Of a DNA stretch of 64,000 nucleotides, positions 35,171-45,940 are shown piece by piece. The stretch is from Dicaeum eximium (lineage: Eukaryota; Chordata; Aves; Passeriformes; Dicaeidae): NCBI GenBank assembly GCA_013396995.1, contig VWZP01010284.1:215168-279167 (forward strand), in the 5' to 3' direction. Positions within the stretch are counted from its first letter, which is position 1; the number at the start of each line of letters is the position of its first letter. Under the pieces are notes generated by a model that made no database searches, was not told the DNA's origin, and saw nothing but the letters and a program-made list of their open reading frames with translations. The position numbers and the translations under genes are program-made.

Positions 35171-37512
35171 ATGCTGGAGCATGTAGGTTTGGTCCAGTAT
35201 GCGCTCATTCTGGTTTTATAACTATTTTGTAACTATGTGTCACTTTCTGACAAGGAAAATGTTTAGAAGAGCATTAAAAATGGAAAAATAATGCAAAATG
35301 CAGCCTTGCACGTGTGTGCCAGCCCAGAGGTGGGAATGGAATGCTGGCACAAGTTGAGCTGCAAAATATTTCTGGGGTCTCCTAGTGCTGGCCCCAGTGC
35401 CCCTGCTGGGACCTGTTTTTATGCTGCCACAGCTCACCAAAAAAATGAACCACATCACCCTCTCCTTGCAGCACTGTCACCAGCTCCACTTTGTGCATGG
35501 TGACCAACCACTGACTCTTTGTTTTTCCTGAAAAAAAAAGCCCCTGCTTGTCTAGAGGAGAGATGCAAATGCAGCAAAGCCTGAGTGGGAGATGTAACCA
35601 ACTCCAGATGTGTGCTGTGAGCAGGATGGAATGAACCATTTGCTGGGTCTGCCAGGGACAGGAAAGTGTCTGGGCTTAAACTGCTGTGAGGAACATCCAA
35701 TTCCAGAAAAAGCTTTGAAGGGTCAAAAGGAAGGAGGGAGCAGGGAAGCAGTTGCTCAGGAAGACTGGAATGTTGGCCAAGGGATATTTTTAGCACTGGG
35801 TTGGGCAATAAAGTGTAATTTCACCTCGCCTTTGGGGGATGAACTGGGACACCACTGGAGGTCCCTCATGGCTCCATTTGATGTATTGTGTTGTATTTAT
35901 CTGTGTTTATGTAGCATTTGAAGGCTCTCTTTTGAGGGCTGGTGGGTGTCTGTTCCTGTGCACAGGGATTTGAGCACGGGGCAGGGAGTTCACGGCGTGA
36001 CCGGACACACACATCAGAGTGCTTATCAGTGCTTATCAGATAAGGTGAAGGTCTCATGTTAGAGAAGAGAAAGGTTTATAATATCTTTCCATGAAAAGCA
36101 GCAAGTGGGGGAAGGACTGGCGGAAGTCCCACACTCCCTTCCCTCCCTTCTCCCACCCTCGTGTTCCCAGGGCTTATCTCTGCCCGGCTCCAGGGCTGGT
36201 GGGATCCCTCCAGGAGCTGATAGAAGCCACAGGGTGGGAGAGCACTGGCCCAACACGGGCCCTGGTTCCCAGTTAATGAGCTGAGGTGGCTTGGGAGAGT
36301 CTGGTCACCATCAAACCTGGCAAAGGGAGGAGTGCTGGAGATGTGGGAGGCTCCCTAAGGCTTTCCTTGGCAAAACTCAGTGGGAAAGATGACTTGTCCA
36401 AGACCACAGAAACCTGTGATGTGACAGAGCTTTTACCTATGCATTTTCCTCTCTGAGCTACATTTTAGGAGGAAGTAATGTCAGAAAACAGTGTTTTCTG
36501 TCACCTTTGGTAGTTTCTACAGCAGAAAGTCTCCTGCAGTTCTGCTGTGCAGTTGTTTGGACAGGTTTTGTGAGTGGCTGGGGTGGGCTGTGCTCCTCTG
36601 TGAAGCTGCAGAGCTCATCCCAGCAGTGCCTGCTGCCAGCTCTGTGCAGAGGTGCCAGCCGAGCTCTTGGGAAGCACTTTGGGATGGAAATCACAATCTA
36701 TATTTGTAACACATCAGCCTCCTCAAACACAAAGAACAAAAAAAAAAAAAAAAGAAACGAGAAGAAAGAAACCTTTTTTCTTCCTCCTGGGAGGAGCTCT
36801 TATCTGATTCCCGAAGATCGTTTTAGTGTCTGCGCTATTTTTGTAGCTGGAAGTGCAGTCTGCTAAAGAGCAGGCAGTGCTGAGAACCTCCCAGAAATTC
36901 ATTATGAGAGTAGGAGGCCAAAAGTTGAGCAGGGACGTGGAAAGCAAACAACCGCCTGCTTTGCTGCCTCCGAATTTGATCTCCCTCTCTGAAGTCCCAC
37001 CAGCCGTATGGCTCCCGAGCTGGGAGACAGCTGGGCTGGAGCAAACAGCCTCCACACAGAGGTCTGGTGGGCAGGATAAAGTTACCTGAGCATCTTCACC
37101 CCACCACTGTCTAATGTGTCACACTCGGTGTCTGCTATCGACTTTCAGGGCTTGGGATCCCTATGACCATCACCCTACAGATCTGAATTAACTCCTGACC
37201 TTTTGAGAAGTGGTGGTGCTGAGCTGCAGGGTTCAAACCTTTCACCAGTTCATTGCTCCTGCTCTCCAGGTTGCCCATCTGTGTGCAGCTGCCCTCGTCT
37301 CCCATGAAATGGTTGTTTCCAGAGGGAAATAACTCAGGGAAGTGGACCCCTCTTTGCTGCTTTTCCAAAAGGATAAGGGGTGCTGGGATAAATATGGGAT
37401 ACCAGGCTGCTTCGCTCCTGTTCACTCAGGAAAAAAAAGGAAGACCTGCCAATTTTTTTTTCTTCCACATAGTATCTGAGGACCACGTGATTAAAAATCC
37501 TACAGGAGGTGG
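35171..37512. other. Intergenic, with one possible MIR relic
   Basis: Besides the possible MIR relic at 36366-36470 and an A16 tract near 36738-36753, I see no gene or repeat. Confidence 0.5.
36366..36470 (-). mobile_element. Possible MIR-like SINE relic
   Basis: GTGGGAAAGATGACTTGTCC, then AAGACCACAGAAACCTGTGA and TGTGACAGAGC, resembles the central MIR segment in reverse orientation (GAGAGGTTAAGTGACTTGCC..., AAGGTCACACAGC, GTGGCAGAGC). It is shorter and weaker than the 23.2-kb copy. Confidence 0.4.
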
Positions 37513-37554
37513 TTTTTTTTTTTTTCCATTTTGCTTTTTTTTTTTTTTTTTTTC
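37513..37554 (+). repeat. Poly(T) tracts
   Basis: Two long T runs separated by CCATTTTGC lie immediately left of the CpG-rich block that begins near 37640. Confidence 0.9.
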
Positions 37555-37639
37555 TGGGCTAATGCACAATCCAAAGCACTGATCTCCTGACATATGGCTG
37601 CTGACAGGTGCCCATCTGCTCCCCCTGGTAGCCCATCTT

Positions 37640-37935
37640 TCCTGCCTGTGCGAGATGGGGTGAAGCAGCAGCGCCAGCCTGGCGTGTGCTGCTGGCAGCG
37701 AGAGCGGAGCGGCTCTGCCGGGTGCCCGCAGCCGGGTGGGACCGGCACGGATGGATGCAGGATCGCATCTCCCCACAGATGGTCCTCACGCAGCCGGCTC
37801 TGCTCCTCCTCGCCGGGGTCGCAAACGTCGCTGTCTGCGGCTCCTGAGCGCGCAGGGAAGGGGGAGAGAGATTCACTGCTGCGAAGGGTGTGTGTGTTCA
37901 TCACACACGGGAATCTTTGTTGGGAACGGGGGATC
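37640..37935. promoter_or_regulatory. Orphan CpG island, candidate promoter or enhancer
   Basis: I count about 20 CpG dinucleotides between 37681 and 37860 alone, in sequence of roughly 65-70% G+C, inside an otherwise CpG-poor region. No coding exon is visible. In vertebrates such islands usually stay unmethylated because they act as promoters or active enhancers. No TATA box or recognisable first exon is evident, so direction is unknown. It lies about 30 kb past the end of DACT1. Confidence 0.55.
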
Positions 37936-38794
37936 CGTGAGCTGCCAGCAGGGAAGTGGTTAAAATTTTGATAGCGTTTCAATTAAGCCAGGAAAAGTTT
38001 GACCTCTGCCTGTTCTTTACTTCTGACTGCATTCGGGAGATGATGACAACGGCTGTGTAGGCGTGTTCCCAGTGTTTGTTTTCCAAAAGATGGAAATATC
38101 ATCTTCCTCAGCCTTCAGTGGTTTTAGCAGTGGAGCTGGAACATTGAATTCTTGGCTCATGGAGCACGGTGCAGCCTGGAAACCCCCAGCTCCTGTACCC
38201 CAATTTCTTCTGTGCAGCCCCCTCACTCCGTTGCTGATGGCAGGGCAGGGTTTGCCAAATTATTGGCAGTGTGGAAGATGTGGCAGGAGCAAAAGTTGCT
38301 GCACTGTGCTCTCCTGCTGAAAGTGATTTATGGCATTTTGGGGGTCATGGAGAAGCTAAAGGGTGTGCGTGTACTTTCCCTCCCTTTCTTTCTGTGTATA
38401 CATAAATATCTGTGAATGCTGCTACTGCTGGTTTCTGAACATATTAATATTTATTTAGCCCAGGATTCATCCCACCCTAAATTTGCCTGAGGTGCCTGGC
38501 TCTCAGCACAGACATCCTCGGGCTCCCTCTGGTGTCGATGCACCTGCAGAAGGTGATCAGCTCTCAGGTGAGAGTTCAGTTCATTTATTTCTGGCTTACT
38601 CTGCACCAGGAAAGCACCTGCAGGCAGCTGGGAAGGATCCGGACCTGCACATCGTCCTATGTGTCTGGGACCCTCAACCAGGCTCTGCTGCACCAGGTGC
38701 TGCACAGAGGTGGGGTAGGAAGGTCCTGACCATGGCAGGTTGTGATCTGGTGGTGCATCCACCTGGAGAGGTGCAAACCCAGGAGCATCAGGCG

Positions 38795-39600
38795 TAGAAT
38801 CCCAGAATGGTTTGGAAGGGACCTTCAAGGCCATCTCAATCCAACCCCCTGCCATGGGCAGGGACACCTTCCACTAGACCAGGTTACTCCAAGCCCTGCC
38901 CAACCTGGCCTAGAACACTTCCAGGGATGTGGCAGCCACAGCTTCTCTGGCAATCTGTGCCAGGGCCACCACCCTCAGAGGGAAAAATTTCTTTCCTATC
39001 TCTAATATAAACCAGCCTTTTGTAGGTTTGAAATCATTCCCCCTTGTCCAGTTACTACATGCCCTCGTAAAAAGTCCTCCTCCAGCTCTCTCATAGACCC
39101 TTCAGGCACTGGAAGCTTCTAGAAGGTCCCCTCAGAGCCTTCTCTTCCCCAGGCTGAACACCCCCAGCTCTCTCAGCTTGTCTTCCCAGCAGAGGTTCTG
39201 CAGCCCTCAGAGCATCTTCGTGGCCTCCCCTGGACGTGCTCCAGCAGTTCCATGTCCTGGTGGTGCTGGGGGTGCCAGAGGTGGGTGCAGCAGTGCAGGT
39301 GGGCTCTCAGCAGAGCAGGGTGCAGGGCACACTTCCCCTCCCTTGCCCACGCTGTGGGCATGCAGGACAGGTGACTTTCTGGGCTGCCACCACTCATTGC
39401 CAGGTCATGTCCAGCCTCTCCTCCACCAACATCCCTAAATCCTTCTCCTAATGGCTGCTCTGAGTCCATTCCCTTCCCATCTCTTACCTGGGCTTGGGAT
39501 TGCCCTGACTGAGCTGCAGGATCTTGCACTTGACCTTATTGAACTTCACGAGGTTTACCTGGGCCCAGCCTGCCAAGGTCCCTCTGGATGGCCAGCTCAG
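38795..39600 (-). mobile_element. CR1 LINE, longest copy (~800 bp), with RT C-terminus remnant
   Basis: Starts with GTAGAATCCCAGAATGGTTT and extends through TCCACTAGACCAGGTTACTC, CTTCTCTTCCCCAGGCTGAA and CCTCCCCTGGACGTGCTCCA to TGCACTTGACCTTATTGAAC and CCAAGGTCCCTCTGGATGGC, the reverse complement of the CR1 3' kilobase. On the minus strand a frame reads LLRAHLHCCTHLWHPQHHQD then MELLEHVQ, the CR1 reverse-transcriptase end motif (LVRPHLEYCVQ.W.P...KDMELLERVQ). A minus-strand frame near 39545-39590 reads LVKFNKVKCKILQL, matching CR1 LMRFNKAKCKVLHL. Frames are broken and the 5' end is missing, so it is inactive. Confidence 0.92.
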
Positions 39601-39929
39601 GGTGGAAGCAGAGAAACTCATGTTTGGCTGGACCAGCTGGCCAGCCTAAGGTCCCGAAAGCACCTGCCCCATAATCCCAGGCCCTGTGACACCCCTGTGT
39701 CCATTGCTCCATAGTGAAGGAGAGATGGAAGAAGGCAATGAGATGCCATTGCAGGAGCCCCAGGGTGACAGCTCTGCAGTGGGCAGCTGCCAGCCCAAGC
39801 CCAATGGTGGAGCCATCCTGCAGCTGCTCAGGGAGGGGAGCTGGCATCTCCAGAGTGGGGAGGAATGAAACAGCCAGGAGAGATGAGAGATAGGGCAGGG
39901 CACACCTTGAGATGAAAGACGTGTGGTTT

Positions 39930-40150
39930 GTGTTTGAGGAGCAGTGACGTTCAGTGGAGAGGAGTATTTATTTCTTCATTAACTCAGTGCCTGAACAAGT
40001 TTATCTTGAAGCACTGAACAAGTATCATTAATGTTTCCTTTGAGCAAACAAGGCCCTTTGATAATGCTTACCCTCTTCTGACCTTTGTTTTAATTTTGAA
40101 TGATACTAATTAACACCGATCATTCATTCAAACACTGAACTGGTTGTTCC
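39930..40150. promoter_or_regulatory. AT-rich block with a TCF/LEF-like site
   Basis: CCTTTGAT at 40055-40062 matches the TCF/LEF core CTTTGA(A/T), and a weaker CCTTTGAG lies about 20 bp upstream. TTTATCTTGAAGCACTGAAC and ATGATACTAATTAACACCG add GATA- and homeodomain-like cores. It is unique sequence between CR1 copies. A Wnt-responsive element near a Wnt modulator is plausible but unproven. Confidence 0.25.
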
Positions 40151-41775
40151 TGCTAAATGCAAAGCAAATGCTTTGTGGTCAGGAGCAAAATGTGGGCAGG
40201 CTTCTGTAGGGAAACTCCAGGGCTGTGGGACACTGGCACTGGTGTGTTCAAACGACGGAATTTCCTCTCTGGTCCTGGGGGAGTAGCTGGGAATAACACA
40301 TCCCTTAGGAGAGGAGAGGGAGCTCTCAGCAATGGATTGTGGGGGCAGTGCTGTGAACCAGAACCATGTCCACACTTTTCTTTAAGCTTTTTTTCTGAAG
40401 TGCCTGGTTTTCAGCTGCCTTGGTGAGTTCATTTGGTGATGGCTGAACAGTTTTGCTCTGATACCAATTCCCTCCCCAGCACTGCCTGGAGTGCTGACCA
40501 AGGATGTGCTTCCTCTGCTCATGGGGGATGCTCCTTCATGCTCTGAAGAAGGTTCATTCACCTCAACCTGTTCTCCAGAGCCAACCTGCCCACCAACACG
40601 ATCAAAATTCCTCACACTTGTGCTTGGAGGTTGTCCTCACCCAGTTTCTCCAAAATACAGGCAGAGAGAGGGGGCTCAGTTTGTGCCAGGGGGTCTCTGT
40701 GGCCAGAAGACCTGGGATGGGTTCAGAGGAAGGAATTTTACTGCAGGGAGACCAAGGGCCAGGGTTTTTTTCTCTGCACAAGCCATACCTGGGCATTTTA
40801 CTTGGATAATTCATGGAGAGTAAGACATCCAACACAAGCTGAAGGGACAAAACAGGATTTTGAGCTCCAGTGTGAAACCCTCCCTGTGTCACATGAGTGT
40901 GAGTAACCACTGTGGTGAGACAGACTGTGGCCAGGACGTAGAGGCTGGGGATTTGGAGGGAAAATCCAACTGGAAGCAACTCTAGCAGGGCTTTAGCTCC
41001 CTCTCTGAGTAAGGGGGCTAAAAGATTTCCCTGCAGAGAGTTCTGGATCTCCACACCAAAGTGCTTTTTATCTGGTTTAGATTAGATATGTAGCAAGACA
41101 GCAGCACTGCTGAAAGACAGGACCCATCTATTTTGGTCTAAGATTTTGCACTGTCTAGCACCCTGCCATCATTGTGGGCCCACAATGTTTCTAGCAAAAA
41201 CAAGGGAAGATAAAACATCCACTGGCAACGAATGTCAAGCCTGTAACAGCTTCCAGAGCAGGCCAGTAGATATAATTATGACTTTCTGTGACCAACAACT
41301 TGGCACAGCTAAACAAAACCTCTTCCTAGACCCCATGAGGATTTTTATCACCCACAGAACAATCTGTTTTGCACAACTCCATGCCTGTTATAAACTCAGC
41401 CTGCCTGTAGCCATGCTTCCTCAGCCTGGAAGTCCTGTGAGCCTGATTTTAAGCAGGATAGTTTAAACTTCTCATTCAAGAGCCCCACCACATCAGAGGG
41501 CAGCAAATGAATCACGTACCCGCTTTATCTGATGATGTGTTTTTGTAAAATGAGCCACATGCAGTGAGGAACTTGCTGTTGCAGGGAATTTGTGTTTACA
41601 TAAATCTCCAGCCCACAGATTTATTTTCCTCTGCCACTCCCTGTATGTAAAATGCTCATTGGGAGCTATTTAAAAACCATCACCATACAAATAGTTTACA
41701 AACTGAAGCTGGGAAGGGGGAGGAAATGCATGATTGCAGAGGGATGTGGTGTTTAGGGAGCTGATGTTGTAGCCC

Positions 41776-41935
41776 TGGGGAGACCTTAGACCTTCCAGTA
41801 CCTAAAGGAGCTCCAAGAGAGCTGGAGAGGGACTTTGGACAAGGGCATGGAGTGACAGGACAAGGGGAAATGCCTTTAAGATGAAGGAGGGGAGATTTAG
41901 ATTAGATATTAAGCAAGAGATTTTCCTTAAGAGGT
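41776..41935 (+). mobile_element. CR1 LINE internal fragment lacking its 3' tail
   Basis: GGGGAGACCTTAGACCTTCC, GAGAGCTGGAGAGGGACTTT, GTGACAGGACAAGGGGAAAT and GATTTAGATTAGATATTAAG match the CR1 region about 300 bp from the 3' end. It then stops at a T-rich low-complexity block (41936-42062) instead of continuing to the octamer tail. Loss of the 3' end is uncommon for CR1 and implies later deletion or expansion of the T-tract. Confidence 0.85.
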
Positions 41936-42062
41936 TTTTTTTTTGGCTTTTTGTTTTGTTTTGTGTTGTGGTTTTTTTAAAAATTTAATTTAATTGATTT
42001 ATTTATTGTTTATTTTGTTTGGGTTTTTTTTTCCTTTTTTTCTTTTCCTTTTTTTTTTTTTT
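41936..42062 (+). repeat. T-rich low-complexity block
   Basis: About 125 bp of T with interspersed G, A and C (TTTTGTTTTG, TTTAATTTAATTGATTTATT, multiple T8-T12 runs). It directly follows the CR1 fragment at 41776-41935. Confidence 0.9.
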
Positions 42063-42727
42063 AATGCAGAAAGGAAGGGTTATGTTAAATGTCCACAAAG
42101 ACACCCACACCTAAGGACATCAATAGCACATTATCTCTACTCCTGGCAAGAACGAATTAATTTATTGCACATCAAAAAAATGCTTGCAGGCCTTGAATGT
42201 TGAAAGGGCTCTGAAGCAGTGTCTCAGATCTGCAATGATGCTTAATTAGCCTCAAAAGCCTTGAAATCAGGCCCTGAAATCCCACTGATTTATGTGATTT
42301 GGCTGACTCCTGATCCTCACCCTGCTGTCTTGATCCAAACATCCCCCAGCAAAACAGCTCCTGTACCCTCCCTTTTGGAGGCTCTTGCACACAAGATCAT
42401 GCTTGCCAAGCCACGCACTGCAAACCTGGACAATACCAGGAGTGATTTTCTCAGGCCAATTCTCTCTCCCTGTCCATACTTTCCCCCTAGGTCTGTTTGG
42501 GGCTACCTGCCTCCCACTCATGGCTTCCTTGTCTGGTCCTGCCACTGAATCCTACCCAAATCCAGGTTTCCCTTTCCTCCAGATGTTTATGCTTTCCTGA
42601 GCAGAGAGAGTTTAAAGGTTCTTCCTAATCAACACAACAGCAGCCCCCAGTCCTGTGAACTGGGTCCTTTGCAGATGAAGCTCAGAGTGTGGCTACAGCA
42701 GGTGGTCTGGAAAATCTCCTTTGGTCA

Positions 42728-42995
42728 CAAAATCACAGAATGGTTCAGGTTGGAAGGGACCTTCAAGATCATCCTGTTCCCAACCCCTGCCATGGGCAGG
42801 GAAAACTTCCACTGTCCCAGGTTGTTCCATGGCCTATCCCACCTGGCCTGGGGCACTGCCAGGAATCCAGGGGCAGCCAGAACTTCTGTGGGCACCCTGT
42901 GCCAGGGCCTCAGCAGCCTCAGAGGGAAGAATTGTTTCCCAACATCTAATCTAACCCACCCTTTGCCAGTTTAAAGCCATTCTTTAAATGTCCCC
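42728..42995 (-). mobile_element. CR1 LINE 3' fragment, reverse orientation
   Basis: AAAATCACAGAATGGTTCAG, GGAAGGGACCTTCAAGATCA, CCATGGGCAGGGAAAACTTC, CTTCTGTGGGCACCCTGTGC and TTTAAAGCCATTC form the reverse complement of the CR1 3' end. It is 5'-truncated. Confidence 0.92.
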
Positions 42996-43871
42996 CCTCC
43001 AGAACTTGCTGGGGTGTTTTTGCAGCAGGGAGCCTCTGTTCCTGCGCCACCAAAGGAGGGCAATGCTGGTCCCATGCCCCTCTCCTGGTGGTGTCCCCTG
43101 CACTCTCTTGGAGGACAGTCCTGCCCCAAGGAGCACTTCCCTCCCCAAGCCTCATGCCAGGCTCAGCCTAGTTCTGGGAAAACCCTTTGGCTCACACGTC
43201 ACCGAGAGCTGGCCCCGAGCCTTTTCTGCAGAACACATCTGGTGCTGCGTGGGCTTCGATTATGGTGGTGAGAGTTTATCATCACCTGCTTAACCCTGCC
43301 TTAGACAAGCTCCTTGTGCTGCCCCAGGTTACTCTGTTTGCTGGGGTTGCTGCAGGGAAGAGCAGCTTGTGCACACAGACACCATTAAGGCTGGCTCGTG
43401 TGTGAGGCACATGCAATAACTGGGTTGCACTAATGGGCTGTGCCTGTTATTAACATTGCTGAGGTGCCCGGGGGCCAGGCTGGGATCAGCACTCCTGGTG
43501 CCATGCAGGTGTTTGGGAGAGAAATTCTGGTGTGATGTAAGCATCAGGTACTTTGCAAGGAGATTTTGTGAGAGGCTGATCGCTGCCCTGAGTAGGTTTG
43601 GCTCGAGGTTTTTCTGTGCCAGGAAGGACATTGTTCAAAAGCCAGTGGATGCTGGAGTTGGCAGAAGAATGCAGTCTCTGTCTGCTCCCATTGCAGGGGT
43701 CCTGACTCTCCTTGATGGGTTGGAAAGGAGGGAGAAAGCAGAGATGCAAGGGGGGTTTGCTCTGCTCTGAAGGGATCTTTTTGGTTATGTGGGGCAGTGT
43801 GGTGACTTGCTGGGCAGAGCAGCTCAGTCCCTGCATGGGCTTGGGCTGTGTGTTAGGAAGGAAACCAGAGA

Positions 43872-44038
43872 ACATGTGGATGCCTCATTCCTGGAAGTGT
43901 TCAAGGCCACGTTGGATAGGGCTTGGAGAAGCCTGGTCTAATGAAATGTGTCCCTGCCCACTGCAAAGGGGTTGAAACTGGATGGTCTTGATGCTCTCTT
44001 CCCTTAAAACTGTTCTATAATTCCAAGGTTCTATGAAA
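43872..44038 (+). mobile_element. CR1 LINE 3' end fragment
   Basis: GTGGATGCCTCATTCCTGGA, AGTGTTCAAGGCCACGTTGG, TTGGAGAAGCCTGGTCTAAT, GTGTCCCTGCCCACTGC and a tail CTATAATTCCAAGGTTCTAT correspond to the last ~165 bp of CR1 in + orientation. Confidence 0.9.
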
Positions 44039-45641
44039 CCAGATATAAGGAGGCAGCAGGAAGCCCTCCCAGCAGCAGTGCAAAGTAGGGACAAGAGCCA
44101 GAGCAGAGAGGAGAAAAGAGGGATGCAGTGAAAATGAAAAACTTGAGCTTGGTTGTTCCTGTGGGTACTTTTGGGGCACTGGCATGAGGATCCAACAGGG
44201 ATGTGTCCCAGCAGATGCTCTGCTCTGTGCTCTCCAGCCTCTCTTCTTCCTGCAGCCACCTCAGCAGTAACTCCAGTGAGCTGAGAAGAGAGAAGAGAAT
44301 CCATTTCATCCCAAGGACCAAGTGATTCATCTCTCAAACAGCCTCCTTGTGTGTGTCCCAGACACCCCACTGGGAGTGTGGATTCAGCAAGAGCAGGGGT
44401 CAGCCCAGCCTCCTCCAGTGCCTTTGGTCACCACATCCAGAGGGGAACATGTGAAGTGTTGCAACAGCCTGAGGGCAATCAGGGGTGAGGGTGCCAAGGA
44501 ATGTGCTCAGCACTGGATTGATCAATGCTAGGGAAAGGGAGGCATTTATATAAAAAACAACATAGCTTGGGCAAGAGGCCTTTGCTTGCAACAGGCTGAG
44601 AGGGAAGCCTTGAAGTATCTTTGAAGGATATCACAGATCTTCTATTTGCCTTGCAAAACAAAAACCATCCCTCTTCACTGTGTTTCCCGAGCTACGCAGA
44701 TATAAACATACAAAATCCAAGGTTATTTCTGATGGGTTTCTTTAGTGCTCAGAGCAGGCTCTTTCCAGAGTGGAAGCATTGCTAGAGAAGGCTCATTCCA
44801 GCAGAAGTGGTCTTAACAGTGCTATTTATTGAAGCAAAGCCTTTATTTTGTGATGAGATGTACTGAACTGGAAAACATGGGGGCTTGTGATGTCAGAGAC
44901 TGATCTGCTTGTTCAGACTGTGGTGGGGGAAGCAGTTATCCAGGGCAATTTTAATGGCTGGAGCAGCTGGATTGTAAATAACCCATGTAGGGCTGAGTCT
45001 AATTTTTCCCTTAACAGGATGCTCCCACAGATGTGACAATTAATCACAGCAATCAGCATTTCTGAACCAGCATTTCCAGATAAACTGAACGAGGGCTTCT
45101 TGCTCTTTCAAGGGATCGAACCAAAAATTAAGTCTGGAGGCTTAACACTTAGTCAATACTTCCCCAGAAACACAGGATATTGAAAGGGAGAAATTACGAT
45201 GTGGGAAATGTCTCCTGGACTTGCAGTCTGAAGGCCGCAGCTGGGATTTATTGGAAATATCTTGGCAGTTGCCATGGCATTTATTTTGCCTTTAAAAGGT
45301 CTTCCAGGTGATGCTCTTTGACGTTAGAAACGCTAAGTGCAAAAGGAAGAGGGTTAATTGGATTTCTCTGGAAGACAAAACACAAGAGGAGCCAGGCTGA
45401 TCAGCAGCTGGAATATTTCCCCACAGGGTTGCCAGCCGGGCCTCTGAAAACCAACTCACACCAGGGATGCCCTTGTGTGCTGCTGCCTGAGCAATCAGCT
45501 CCCAGCTCACACACAGAGAGGAGGAAAACCCTGCAGAAGTGGCTGCTTTTCTCTCCCCAAATCCAGCAGAACTGTCTCAGAGGGGGCTGGTTGACCCTCA
45601 CAAGGACAACCGCACGCAGACCTGGGGCTGAAAACAAGATG

Positions 45642-45940
45642 GAATCACAGAATCCTGGAATGGTTTGGGTTGAAAGGGACCCTAAAGATCATCCAGCTCC
45701 AAACCCCCTGCCACAGGCAGGGAGAGCTTCCCCTAGACCAGATTGTTCTCCACCCCATCCAACCCAGCCTTGAACAATTCCAGGGCTGGGGCATCCAGAG
45801 CTTCTCTGAGCAATCCATTCTAGGTTCCAACCTGAACCACTGCCCTCACAGTGAGGTATTTATTCCAAACATGTAAATCTCTCATCTTTAGTTTGAAACC
45901 ACTCCCTCTTATCACTATCTACCCTGCCATGATCAGGCAG
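45642..45940 (-). mobile_element. CR1 LINE 3' fragment, reverse orientation
   Basis: AATCACAGAATCCTGGAATG, GGTTTGGGTTGAAAGGGACC, CTAGACCAGATTGTTCTCCA, ATTCCAGGGCTGGGGCATCC and TTTGAAACCACTCCCTCTTA match the reverse complement of a CR1 3' region of about 300 bp. It is 5'-truncated. Confidence 0.9.

Noticed and set aside
41146..41466. Possible LTR or endogenous-retrovirus remnant around a 106-codon frame
   Set aside because: No LTR ends, primer-binding site, polypurine tract or recognisable retroviral motif could be seen.
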